Assembly: GCA_017531445.1 (NCBI GenBank)
Contig: JAFXKZ010000002.1
Span: 879,030-943,029 of the forward strand
Reading direction: 5' to 3'
DNA length: 64,000 nt
DNA from: Kiritimatiellia bacterium
GTDB lineage: Bacteria; Verrucomicrobiota; Kiritimatiellia; RFP12; DVOR01
Of this stretch, positions 33,800 to 42,455 are shown in pieces. The notes below the pieces were generated by a model. It made no database searches, was not told where the DNA came from, and was given only the letters and a program-made list of their open reading frames with translations. Both the position numbers and the translations under genes were made by a program. The first letter of the stretch is position 1; every line of letters begins with the position of its first letter.

Positions 33800-34856
33800 C
33801 GCCTCTGTCGATGAACAGATGCTGCTGAAAGCCTTGGCCTGTGCCGAAGGCTTCGTGGGGCGTACGGCTCCAAATCCGCCGGTAGGCGCGGTATGTGCGC
33901 GGGGCGAAACCCTTTTGGGCGAAGGGGCGCATCAGGGAGCCGGCACACCCCATGCCGAAGTAAATTGTCTGGCGCAGTGTCCGGAGGATCTCTCGGAAGC
34001 CACGCTCTATGTGACGCTTGAGCCCTGCTCCACCACCGGACGTACACCGCCTTGCTGCGAACTGCTCTTGAAACGCCGTCCGCGCCGCGTGGTCATCGGT
34101 TGTCTGGATCCCAATCCCCGTCACGCCGGAAGAGCCATTTCGCTTCTGGAAGCCGCCGGCATCCGGGTGGAAGTGGCCAAAGGCGACATTGCCGAGCGGT
34201 GCAAACGGCTCATTGCCCCCTTCGCCAAAGCCATCACCACAGGTTTACCCTATGTGCGTGTCAAGCTGGCCATGACACTGGATGGGTACATCGCCGACCA
34301 CACCTACCGGTCGCAATGGATTTCAGGTGCGGCTGCGCGTGACTGGGTGCAGCACCTGCGTCTGCGCGCCGATGCCGTAATGGTGGGTGCAGGCACCGTG
34401 CGGCACGACCATCCCTCTCTGCAACCCCACCTTGAAGAGGCCCCCAAAAAGGTGCGCGTGCTCATCGATCGCACCGCACGTATCGCCCCGGAAGACCGCA
34501 CGGCGCACACGTTGGTGGCCACCGAAGACCTCGGTTATGACGGCGAACATTTGGAAACCCCTCTGCGCGCGCTCTGCAAACGCGGCGTCAATGACGTGCT
34601 GTGCGAAGGTGGCGGCAGGTTGGCTGCCGCGCTGCTTGAGCAGCACTTGGTGGATGAACTTCTGCTCGTTTACGCCCCGAAACTGCTTGGGGATGCCGCC
34701 GCCGTGCGCGGATTGCCTGTTGCCCCCCGGCGATTGCCGGAGGCGATAACCTTTATCCCCTTTGAACGGCTCGCCCTCGGCGAAGACACCCTCCTATGTC
34801 TGAAGCCTGCGACTGCCGCCGAAACCCCTTTGGAACAACCACGAGGAACCGAATGA
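33792..34856 (+). CDS. ribD: Riboflavin biosynthesis deaminase/reductase
   Basis: This bifunctional enzyme carries out the second and third steps of riboflavin synthesis: pyrimidine deamination, then NADPH-dependent reduction of the ribosyl group. In 354 residues the deaminase zinc site is H54-A-E56 and C79...C88 (PCSTTGRTPPCC). The reductase domain starts near residue 150 (PYVRVKLAMTLDGYIA) and includes DAVMVGAGTVRHD and the GGGRLAAALL nucleotide loop. It overlaps the lipoprotein gene by eight bases and the surA-like gene by four, so the genes are coupled. Confidence 0.96.
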   Translation: MNNASVDEQMLLKALACAEGFVGRTAPNPPVGAVCARGETLLGEGAHQGAGTPHAEVNCLAQCPEDLSEATLYVTLEPCSTTGRTPPCCELLLKRRPRRVVIGCLDPNPRHAGRAISLLEAAGIRVEVAKGDIAERCKRLIAPFAKAITTGLPYVRVKLAMTLDGYIADHTYRSQWISGAAARDWVQHLRLRADAVMVGAGTVRHDHPSLQPHLEEAPKKVRVLIDRTARIAPEDRTAHTLVATEDLGYDGEHLETPLRALCKRGVNDVLCEGGGRLAAALLEQHLVDELLLVYAPKLLGDAAAVRGLPVAPRRLPEAITFIPFERLALGEDTLLCLKPATAAETPLEQPRGTE

Positions 34857-35797
34857 AAAAGACCCTGATAGCCCTCTCCCTGCTCCTGATGAGCCACGGT
34901 TTTGCCACCCATGCGCAACACTATGACGGCGTTGCTGCCTATGTAGATGACAAAGTAATCACCATCGACACGGTGATGAACGAACTCCGCTCCGGGTTGA
35001 AACTCTGGCAATATCCCGCCCAGGAACAAATGGATCTCACCCGGAAAAACTTTCCCGTTATCCGCGACCTGCTCATTGAACGGATGCTGATTCTCAAGGA
35101 ATACGAGCAGACCGGCGCACAGCTCCCCTCCGAAGCAGTCAATGAACGTGTGCAGGACATCATCGCCGAAAACTACGAGGGCAGCGAGGCAAAATTGCGC
35201 AATGATCTGCTCCGCACCGGTCTTACCTACCCCGAATGGCTCAAGCAGGTGCGCGAAAACATGATTGTGCAAGCCATGCGCCATCTACAGGTAAACAAGA
35301 AAATCCAGGTCTCCCCCAAACGCGTCCGCGACTACTATAACGCCCATCCGGAGCTCTTCACCACCGCCGAAGCAGTCCATGTAAAAGTCATCCTTCTGCC
35401 GCCGGACCATAGCAGAGCCGATGCTGAAGCACTCCTCCGGTCGCTGCAGGAAGGGGCCTCTTTCGCCGAAGCGGCCGCGGCATATTCCATTGGACAAAAT
35501 GCCGAGAACGGAGGCGACCTTGGATTCATCAAGCCCGAAGAAGAATTTACCCCCGCCATCGTTGAAGCCCTTGCAAAGCTGAAAGACGGCGAACTTTCCG
35601 GGCTGATTGAGGTCAATAATTGCCTTGCCATCCTGCAAAAAGTCGCCTCCAAAAACCCGCGCAAAGTCCCACTCAAAGAAGCATGGCGCACCGCTTACGG
35701 CAAGGTAGAGTACGAATTGGGGCTTGAACGCTACAAGGTCTGGATCGAATCGCTGCGCAAACGCGCCCACATCCGCTACGTAGATATTGCCCTCTGA
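34853..35797 (+). CDS. SurA-like periplasmic peptidyl-prolyl isomerase
   Basis: This is a secreted foldase of 314 residues with a signal peptide (MKKTLIALSLLLMSHGFATHAQ). A SurA_N-type helical domain follows (about 25-165), containing VAAYVDDKVITIDTV and LLIERMLILKEYE. One parvulin domain (about 170-270) carries GASFAEAAAAYSIGQNAENGGDLGFI. A C-terminal helix packs back onto the N-domain as in SurA. It probably helps fold outer-membrane proteins. Only one parvulin domain is present, against two in E. coli SurA. Confidence 0.88.
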   Translation: MKKTLIALSLLLMSHGFATHAQHYDGVAAYVDDKVITIDTVMNELRSGLKLWQYPAQEQMDLTRKNFPVIRDLLIERMLILKEYEQTGAQLPSEAVNERVQDIIAENYEGSEAKLRNDLLRTGLTYPEWLKQVRENMIVQAMRHLQVNKKIQVSPKRVRDYYNAHPELFTTAEAVHVKVILLPPDHSRADAEALLRSLQEGASFAEAAAAYSIGQNAENGGDLGFIKPEEEFTPAIVEALAKLKDGELSGLIEVNNCLAILQKVASKNPRKVPLKEAWRTAYGKVEYELGLERYKVWIESLRKRAHIRYVDIAL

Positions 35798-35815
35798 GCC
35801 AGAAAGATCCCCCGG

Positions 35816-36658
35816 ATGAACCGCACCTCCCCCAGTGAAGTCAAAGCCTGGTGTATCGGCAGAGGCTTCCACCCCAACAAAACCCTTGGGCAGAACTTCC
35901 TGATTGACCGCAACATTCTCACCTCCCTTGTCGATACCATTGGTGCACAAGCAGGTGAACACGTGCTGGAAGTCGGCCCCGGATTGGGGGTAATGACTGA
36001 AGCACTCCTTGAGCGCGGCATCCGCGTTACCGCCATTGAAAAAGACCCCGCATTGGCTGCATGGCTCAGAGACTCCCTTCTCAAGGAATATCCGGAGACC
36101 TTTACCCTTATCGAGGCAGATGCACTGGAAACCGATTGGGCTACGCTCCTTAAGCAGGACTTCAAAGCGTTCGCCTCCAATCTCCCTTACTCGGTGGGAA
36201 CGCGCATCCTTATGGATTTAATCTGCCAGCCCCGCGCCCCGGAACGCCTGGTTACGCTTGTGCAATTGGAGGTTGCCGAACGCTTCGCCGCGCCGCCTTC
36301 CACACCCGAACGCGGCACCGCCGCTATCTGGATTCAGGCAGATTACGATGTCACCCTCGTGCGCAACGTCAAGCCGGGTTGCTTCTGGCCGCCGCCGGAA
36401 GTCACCAGTGCTGTTGTTGCCATGCAGCGGCATACACGCTCAACATTGACTGAACCCGGGAAACAACTGCTCCGTGCGCTCTCCAAACAACTCTTCACCC
36501 AGCGGCGCAAACAGCTCGGTACCGTCTTGAAAAAAGCACCGCCCCCCTTCAATACCGCCCGCCCGTCAGAAGCGGGAATTGACCCACAACGCCGCGCAGA
36601 GACGCTGACACTGGCAGAATGGGAAGCCCTTGTAGCCACGTTGCAACCGGGGAATTGA
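35816..36658 (+). CDS. rsmA: 16S rRNA (adenine1518-N6/adenine1519-N6)-dimethyltransferase
   Basis: This enzyme dimethylates two adjacent adenines near the 3' end of 16S rRNA with SAM. In 280 residues it shows NKTLGQNFLIDRN at the N-terminus, SAM motif I VLEVGPGLGVMTEALLERG, the acidic loop IEKDPAL, and the catalytic NLPYSVGT. The region PPPEVTSAVVAM with QRRKQLGTVLK completes the family signature. It lies 18 bp after the surA-like gene and ends the operon. Confidence 0.96.
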   Translation: MNRTSPSEVKAWCIGRGFHPNKTLGQNFLIDRNILTSLVDTIGAQAGEHVLEVGPGLGVMTEALLERGIRVTAIEKDPALAAWLRDSLLKEYPETFTLIEADALETDWATLLKQDFKAFASNLPYSVGTRILMDLICQPRAPERLVTLVQLEVAERFAAPPSTPERGTAAIWIQADYDVTLVRNVKPGCFWPPPEVTSAVVAMQRHTRSTLTEPGKQLLRALSKQLFTQRRKQLGTVLKKAPPPFNTARPSEAGIDPQRRAETLTLAEWEALVATLQPGN

Positions 36659-36787
36659 CGTTCCCCATGCGCTCTTTCCTCACCTATTCCCATCCCAAGT
36701 GCCCGTGAACATCCCTTAAACGTCCCCTGCCAATGCACGGCTTTTCGCCCTTTGAGTGCCGTTTCCGCCACTGAAAATGGAGGCTTC

Positions 36788-37558
36788 ATGATTCAAGATA
36801 TCCCCTCTTCGCTGACGTGTTTCCCGGAAGCGTCCCCTGCAAAAGGCGATTACGTCTTTCAGAGCAAGGGCGACAACATTGCACTTACCCCATGGAGCCG
36901 CGCGGCAAAAGTGACGCAACCGCTCGTGAAAGTCGGCGAAACAACGCTCTTTCTCGGTGCAGCCCCCGACCCCATCTGGAGCGACACGCAGTATCTGCGC
37001 CGCCTGCCCTCCGCCGATTTACGCTTCGCAGGCTTTTGCGCCAACCACCTGTCGCGCTGGCTGCTCAATCACCGTTGGTGCGGCAAATGCGGAGCTTTGC
37101 TCACCTTCAAAGGAGCCTCGTTGCATTGCACAGCCTGTAATCACGAGATTTTTCCGGTGATTTCGCCGGCGGTCATCGTGGGCATTCTCCATCAAGGCCG
37201 ACTGCTGATTACGCGTTATGCCGACCGTCCTTATCGGGGACCTGCGCTGGTGGCGGGTTATTGCGAGGTGGGAGAGAGTGCCGAAGCTACCTGCATCCGG
37301 GAGGCGTTTGAGGAGACAGGGCTGCATCTTACGCGCCTTCGTTATTTCGCCTCCCAACCGTGGGGGCTGAGCGGATCGCTGCTGCTCGGTTATTTTGCCG
37401 AGTGCACCGATGCAGAGGTGCGGCTGAATGACGGCGAACTTTCGGAGGCGTTGTGGTTGGCTCCCGACGAGGTGCCCCCGCCACCGGACCCATGTGGCGC
37501 GCTGTCTTTGACGGCAACGATGATTCAAGCCTTCGCACGGGGGGAGACACTTCTGTGA
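36788..37558 (+). CDS. nudC: NADH pyrophosphatase / NAD-cap hydrolase
   Basis: This is a Nudix hydrolase that splits NADH and removes NAD caps from RNA. The start at 36788 has GGAGG five bases upstream. In 256 residues a zinc ribbon (CGKC ... CTAC, about 97-118) precedes the Nudix box, read as GYCEVGESAEATCIREAFEETGL. The NudC specificity motif SQPW follows (ASQPWGLSGSLLLGYFAEC). The family usually continues SQPWPFPxS, so the tail of the motif is changed here. Confidence 0.93.
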   Translation: MIQDIPSSLTCFPEASPAKGDYVFQSKGDNIALTPWSRAAKVTQPLVKVGETTLFLGAAPDPIWSDTQYLRRLPSADLRFAGFCANHLSRWLLNHRWCGKCGALLTFKGASLHCTACNHEIFPVISPAVIVGILHQGRLLITRYADRPYRGPALVAGYCEVGESAEATCIREAFEETGLHLTRLRYFASQPWGLSGSLLLGYFAECTDAEVRLNDGELSEALWLAPDEVPPPPDPCGALSLTATMIQAFARGETLL

Positions 37559-37644
37559 AATGTGCGCCGGCTGCGATGCGTTGAACTGTCCCAAAGCGTC
37601 GAACAACAGTTTCTTTTTCCATGATTTTTCCGAAAGGAGTCCTT

Positions 37645-39006
37645 ATGAATGTGCGCAACTTTGAAGCATGGACCGGCGGCACGTGGACGTTGCCGCCGAC
37701 GTTTCCCATCACGAAAGTAACGCAAGACAGCCGTCAGGTATCTCTCGGTGCGCTCTATGTCGCGCTGAAAGGCGAGCACCACGACGGGCATGATTTCGTC
37801 TCTGCCGCGTTCCGTTCCGGGGCAACTGCCGCGGTGGTGCGGCGCGGTTGGCAGCCGCCTGCCGATGTTGCCGGTCTGCCCTTACTCTGTGTGGAGGATC
37901 CGGCTCAGGCGTTACAGGCGTTAGCCAAGGGCTATCGCGCCACGCTGAAAGGGCGCGTGCTGGGAATCACCGGGAGCGCAGGAAAAACCACCCTCAAGGA
38001 GCTGACGGCGGCGATGTGCTCAGGGGCAGGACAAACGGCGGCGACACCGGGGAATTACAACAATGAAGTGGGGCTGCCACTATCGCTGCTCTCCGTCCCG
38101 GAAGCGGCGGCCTTTGCGGTCATTGAAGCCGGCATCAGCCACCCGGGCGACATGGATCCGCTGGCCGATGCAATGCGTCCGGATGCAGCAGCTGTGGCGT
38201 GTATCGGCCCGGCCCACATTGAATATTTCGGTTCAGAACAGGCGATTGCCGCAGAAAAGGCGAAGCTCTTGGCGACCGTTCCGCCGGAAGGGTATGCAGT
38301 ATTACCGCTGGAGTGTGCGGAATATACCACGCTCGCAGCGGCGTGTGCCTGCCGGATTGTCACGTGTTCGCTGAAGGATGAGCGGGCGGATTGGTATGGC
38401 GAACCGCTTGCCAAGGGCGTGATTCGCGTGCGCCATGCAGAGGAACCTGCGGTGTTGCTTGAAACGGGTTTGGCGGGTGAGCACAACGCTTCCAACGCGC
38501 TTGTTGCCTACGCTTTGGCACGGGAATCGGGCATTTCCGCCGCCGAGGCACTCGCAGGTCTGAAGCGGTTCAAACCTCCGGCAATGCGCTGGGAGACGGT
38601 GCGCGCGGGCTATCTCACCGCCATCAACGACGCCTACAATGCCAATCCGCTCTCGATGCGGGCGGCTTTGGAAACCTTTGCCGGGACGGAAGTGCCGGGC
38701 GAAAAGGTGGTGTGCGTAGGCGATATGCTTGAGCTTGGCGATGCGGCTGATGCGCGTCATCGTGCTGTGGGAGAGGCTTCCGGGAACGGACCCTGGCGAT
38801 TGCTGGCGGCTGTGGGCCCTGCCTCACGCGCACTTCTTGAGGGGGCCATCCGGGCAGGCTACCCGGCTTCACAAACCGTCTGGTTCGCCACGACAGCCGA
38901 AGCCGCCGAAGCATTGCCGCTGTTGTTGCAGCCCGGCGACACTCTTTTGCTGAAAGCCTCCCGCGGGATGCGCCTGGAACAAATTCTTGATGCACTGCGC
39001 GTCTGA
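37645..39006 (+). CDS. murF: UDP-N-acetylmuramoyl-tripeptide--D-alanyl-D-alanine ligase
   Basis: This Mur ligase adds D-Ala-D-Ala to the peptidoglycan precursor in the cytoplasm. Its 453 residues show the N-terminal substrate domain (ITKVTQDSRQVSLGALYVALKGEHHDGHDFV), ATP loop GITGSAGKTTLKELTA, NYNNEVGLPLSLL, IEAGISHPGDM and the C-terminal INDAYNANPLSMRAALETF. An AAAGGAG Shine-Dalgarno is spaced five bases from the ATG at 37645, which decides between two in-frame starts. No other mur genes adjoin. Confidence 0.96.
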   Translation: MNVRNFEAWTGGTWTLPPTFPITKVTQDSRQVSLGALYVALKGEHHDGHDFVSAAFRSGATAAVVRRGWQPPADVAGLPLLCVEDPAQALQALAKGYRATLKGRVLGITGSAGKTTLKELTAAMCSGAGQTAATPGNYNNEVGLPLSLLSVPEAAAFAVIEAGISHPGDMDPLADAMRPDAAAVACIGPAHIEYFGSEQAIAAEKAKLLATVPPEGYAVLPLECAEYTTLAAACACRIVTCSLKDERADWYGEPLAKGVIRVRHAEEPAVLLETGLAGEHNASNALVAYALARESGISAAEALAGLKRFKPPAMRWETVRAGYLTAINDAYNANPLSMRAALETFAGTEVPGEKVVCVGDMLELGDAADARHRAVGEASGNGPWRLLAAVGPASRALLEGAIRAGYPASQTVWFATTAEAAEALPLLLQPGDTLLLKASRGMRLEQILDALRV

Positions 39007-39020
39007 TTTTCCGCTTTGCA

Positions 39021-40436
39021 ATGGCTGACGCATCTCCTCCGGAACACACCCCTCTTTCGCCGCAAACGATGCGCGTTTACGGTGCGGGCAAACGGTTTCT
39101 CCGTCAATTTTTCGGGTTATCCCCGGCGGAGACTGCGCAGCGTTCGCTCGTGATTGCCTTTTGGAGGAGTGCGATCGGGCTCTTCATTGCGTTGCGTTTG
39201 GCAGATGGTATCAACGCGATTACGGGTTTGTGGGTGATTCCTTCACAACTGCCTTCCGGGCAATTGGGCGCGGTGTTGCCGCTGCTTCAAATCGGAGCGG
39301 TGCTCGCAATTCCGGTGAGTATTTTCGCGATGGTCTTTACGCGTCATCTCTGTGCGTATGCAGTTTCGGGCGACAGCGAGCGGACGCGCGGACTTTTGCG
39401 CGATGCACTTGTTGCGGTCTTGCTGACGCTCCTGATAGCACTTCTCCTGGCCGCGGTCCTGATGCCATGGGTGTGCCGACTGCTTCGGATCGCCCCCTCG
39501 GCGGCAGGCTATCTTACGGTGGGCTATGGTCTTCTGGCAGCCTTTGCGCCAATGGCATGGGCGGCGTTGCAGGCGTTGCGGCGGTTCGGCGCACTCTCCA
39601 CCGGGGCATTGCTCGCCGCGCCGTTGCGGCTGGCGGCGATGGTGCTGTTATTGCCGGGGCTTGGGCTTTCGGGTTACTTCATCGCGCAGAGTCTTCCATC
39701 GGCAGTTATGATAGCAATCGCGCTTCTAGTGCTGCGCCCGCTGCTCAAACAAAGCCGTCAAACGCCGTGGATGGCGTGGCGTAACGACCTGAAAGCGATG
39801 CTGCATTACGCTGCTTTTATCGCGCTTGGAGCGGTGGCGGCGGCCATTCAGGGGATGGTCATCACCGTTGTCATCCGCCATCGCCTTTCAGATGAGCTTT
39901 CCGGCGCGTACTATCTCCTCTCGCGTTTTGCCGAGATTGCCACCTACAGCGGCACCACACTGGCGACAGTGCTTTTCCCTTTTGCCCTTGAAGCACGCTT
40001 GAAAGGGCTCTCTTCCGGGGCGTTCCGCGCCGGGGTGATGAGCTTTATCCTGCTGCTTGGCGGAGGGCTTGCTGCGCTGTTTTACTGGTTGTTGCCGTGG
40101 TTTTTCACGCTTGTGCCGGGCTTTTCGGACTATATTGGCTATGCTGCGCCGGCAGCGTATCTTACACTCACCACCACGTTGAACGCCGCTTCCACACTCT
40201 ATTTCACCCACGCAGCGGCAGAAGATTGCTTCACTTACCTGCGCTTTTCACTTCCATGCGCACTGCTCTCCTCGCTATTGCTCTGGGCGTTGGGGTGCGA
40301 CACCTTGATGAGCATCCTGCATCTGCTGTTCATCACCGCCGCCCTGCAATTCGCCGGTTGCCTGATTGATGCGGCACTTGCGGCGCGGCGCAAACGCAAT
40401 CCCGCCCATCCTGCCGGGCAAGATCGCCCACTTTAA
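39021..40436 (+). CDS. MOP-superfamily flippase-like membrane protein
   Basis: This is an integral membrane protein of 471 residues with about twelve predicted helices. The helix layout and RLADGINAITGLWVIPSQLPSGQLGAVLPLLQIGAVLAIPVS suggest the oligosaccharide-flippase/MurJ-like branch of the MOP superfamily. It would move lipid-linked sugars across the inner membrane; the substrate is unknown. It directly follows murF (14 bp). Its last dozen codons (NPAHPAGQDRPL) are made of the first two units of repeat array H, so the repeat has invaded or created the C-terminus. Confidence 0.7.
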   Translation: MADASPPEHTPLSPQTMRVYGAGKRFLRQFFGLSPAETAQRSLVIAFWRSAIGLFIALRLADGINAITGLWVIPSQLPSGQLGAVLPLLQIGAVLAIPVSIFAMVFTRHLCAYAVSGDSERTRGLLRDALVAVLLTLLIALLLAAVLMPWVCRLLRIAPSAAGYLTVGYGLLAAFAPMAWAALQALRRFGALSTGALLAAPLRLAAMVLLLPGLGLSGYFIAQSLPSAVMIAIALLVLRPLLKQSRQTPWMAWRNDLKAMLHYAAFIALGAVAAAIQGMVITVVIRHRLSDELSGAYYLLSRFAEIATYSGTTLATVLFPFALEARLKGLSSGAFRAGVMSFILLLGGGLAALFYWLLPWFFTLVPGFSDYIGYAAPAAYLTLTTTLNAASTLYFTHAAAEDCFTYLRFSLPCALLSSLLLWALGCDTLMSILHLLFITAALQFAGCLIDAALAARRKRNPAHPAGQDRPL

Positions 40437-40502
40437 GCGGCAACTTCGCCCACGTTCAAACGACACTTCGCCCACGTTGACACCGCAAGATGGGCGAAGT
40501 TG
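40397..40502. repeat. 22/23-bp phased array H (5 units), starting inside the flippase gene
   Basis: Cores start at 40403, 40425, 40447 and 40469 (CGCCC) and 40492 (GGGCG, inverted), at steps of 22, 22, 22 and 23 bp. The first two lie in coding sequence and the rest in the convergent gap. Confidence 0.88.
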
Positions 40503-40601
40503 AAATACACCCCTGCGATACTCTTCCGGAAAGGGCGTCAGCAACAACTGAAAGCATGCGCAGAATCACGAAGATACCCCGCCAACAGTCCCCCGCAAAG
40601 G

Positions 40602-40702
40602 GGACTGCAACAGACCGCGACAAAGGGAAATCACTCCAACCGTTTTCGCGGAGAGAGAAAGCGGCGTAGGACTGCAACAGACCGCAACAAGAGGAATTAT
40701 TT
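40602..40702. repeat. Direct duplication at 67-bp offset
   Basis: GGACTGCAACAGACCGC at 40602 recurs at 40669, followed by similar purine-rich sequence. The second copy runs up to and into the stop codon of the ABC ATPase gene. A CAGTCCCC/GGGGACTG hairpin precedes the first copy. Confidence 0.75.
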
Positions 40703-41419
40703 CAGCACTTCTGCCGTGGGGCCATCGGCAATAATCTTGCCATGGTCAATGCGAATCACGCGATTACAGTATTTGCGGATGTCGGCCATGCTGTGCGAAA
40801 CAAGGATGAGCGTGGTGCCTTCGGCGAGCAATCCTTTAATGCGTTGCTCGCATTTCCCGGCGAAATTTGCATCGCCCACCGCCATCACTTCATCTACAAG
40901 CAAAATCTCCGGGCGGATAGCTGTCGCCACGCCGAAGCCCAATCGCGCTTTCATTCCGGAGGAGTATTGATACATCGGCGCATCGATAAAGTCACCAATG
41001 TCGGCAAAGGCAATGATATCCTCCATCAATGCTTCCATTTCCTTGCAGGTTTTGCCCTGAAGGACGCCGTTGAGCATGATATTTTCACGTCCGGAAAGTT
41101 CGTGACTGAACCCGGCACCAAGGGCCAGCATCATGGCAATGCGTCCGCGGACGCTCAGCTCGCCGTCAAAACGGCGGTACACGCCGCCAATGACCGAAAG
41201 CAGCGTAGTCTTCCCGCATCCATTGTGCCCCACAAGGCCGATGCGTTCACCGCGCCGGATGGCAAGATTCACGTTGTCCAGCGCAGTAAACCACTTGCGG
41301 TTAGCCCGGTCTTTGATATATTGCGCCAGATGCAGGACGATATTCTTAAAACCGTAGTGGCGCCGCTCCATAGCGAAACGCATGGTAAGATTGCGCAATT
41401 CAATAATCGGTTCTTCCAT
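40697..41419 (-). CDS. ABC transporter ATP-binding protein, polysaccharide/O-antigen export type (Wzt-like)
   Basis: This is the nucleotide-binding subunit of a polysaccharide exporter, with 240 residues and no C-terminal carbohydrate-binding domain. Walker A is VGHNGCGKTTLL, the signature motif is YSSGMKARLGFGVA (SGM variant typical of Wzt/KpsT/TagH), Walker B is ILLVDEVMAVGD, and the switch His lies in LVSHSMADI. The N-terminal stretch FKNIVLHLAQYIKDRANRKWF is also typical of O-antigen exporters. It lies 10 bp downstream of its permease gene. Confidence 0.9.
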   Translation of the reverse strand: MEEPIIELRNLTMRFAMERRHYGFKNIVLHLAQYIKDRANRKWFTALDNVNLAIRRGERIGLVGHNGCGKTTLLSVIGGVYRRFDGELSVRGRIAMMLALGAGFSHELSGRENIMLNGVLQGKTCKEMEALMEDIIAFADIGDFIDAPMYQYSSGMKARLGFGVATAIRPEILLVDEVMAVGDANFAGKCEQRIKGLLAEGTTLILVSHSMADIRKYCNRVIRIDHGKIIADGPTAEVLK

Positions 41420-41429
41420 GATCCGCCCC

Positions 41430-42203
41430 TTACATCATTTCCGCAAAGCGCGGTTCCAGCTTCCTGAAAAGCCAACGCCCCAGGCAAAAGACCACCGTAC
41501 TGACCACCGCCATATAGAGAAAACGCTCCGGATGAAAGCCGGGAGTGTAGAAAATGTCGCGCCACGTACACAAAATTGCAGCCATCGGATTCAATTCATA
41601 CGCCCACATCACCTGCTCCGGAACACGCGAAATCGGAATGAACACCGGCGAGAGAAAGAGCCACATCATCATCACAATACTGATGATGCGATCGAGGTCA
41701 CGGAAATAAAGATTCGTCGCCGCATACGCATACCCCAGCCCCACAGAAAGCATCGTAAGGGAGTAGAAAATAATCAGAAGATTGGGAAGAATCGTGCTCC
41801 ATTGCGGCGAAACGTCATAGCAAATCATGATGCCGATTAAAACGGGAATCGTCAGCAAAAAGTGCATACTCTCCGTAAAAAAGGTGCCCCAAATGAGCAA
41901 TCGGCGGTCAAACGACGTCTTTTTCAGCAATACCGCATTGCTGCGGAGTGTGCGGCCATTCATCAGGATCACATTGGAAAAGAATTGCCACATGAAGTTA
42001 CCCGAGACCAAATACAACAGATAATTCGGCACGTTCCAGCGGATAATCATTCCAAACACAAGATAATAAATGAGACTTGTGAAGATCGGAACAATCAAAG
42101 ACCAAGCGAAACCAAGGGCGGTAGAATTATACTTCAGCTTGAAATCCTTGGCGATCAACACCAGAATCTGGTCACGTTTCAGAATAAAAGCACGTGTCAA
42201 CAT
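41430..42203 (-). CDS. ABC-2 type polysaccharide export permease (Wzm-like)
   Basis: This is the membrane subunit of the same exporter, 257 residues with six predicted helices. YNSTALGFAWSLIVPIFTSLIYYLVFG matches the LGxxWxxxxP entry motif of Wzm/KpsM permeases, and ELNPMAAILCTWRDIFY matches the NPM...R region. The start at 42203 has an AAAGG Shine-Dalgarno six bases upstream. With the ATPase it probably moves a lipid-linked glycan, consistent with glf elsewhere in the window. Confidence 0.9.
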   Translation of the reverse strand: MLTRAFILKRDQILVLIAKDFKLKYNSTALGFAWSLIVPIFTSLIYYLVFGMIIRWNVPNYLLYLVSGNFMWQFFSNVILMNGRTLRSNAVLLKKTSFDRRLLIWGTFFTESMHFLLTIPVLIGIMICYDVSPQWSTILPNLLIIFYSLTMLSVGLGYAYAATNLYFRDLDRIISIVMMMWLFLSPVFIPISRVPEQVMWAYELNPMAAILCTWRDIFYTPGFHPERFLYMAVVSTVVFCLGRWLFRKLEPRFAEMM

Positions 42204-42282
42204 CCGCATCCTTTCATGGGCGACCGGCCGCACCGCTGTGCAAAAACCGGGCACTTCCCGGTCCAACCACGTCTACACGTAT

Positions 42283-42313
42283 ACTTTACACTATCTGGCA
42301 TCAAATGTAAAGT
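42283..42313. promoter_or_regulatory. Inverted repeat ACTTTACA-N15-TGTAAAGT upstream of the exporter genes
   Basis: A perfect 8-bp dyad lies about 80-110 bp before the permease start. On the minus strand it overlaps TTTACA and TAAAGT boxes spaced 17 bp, so it may be both promoter and operator. Confidence 0.55.
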
Positions 42314-42455
42314 TTACGCTTTGCAACCTTTTTACCGCCCTGTCCTGCCGACGATTTCTGCGTCTTTACCCATACCAAACGGCCTTTTTACAAGCAGCTT
42401 ACGCCATGCTCCGCCTGCCACTTCCACGCTTCGGGCACCGGGAAAGCACCGTCAA

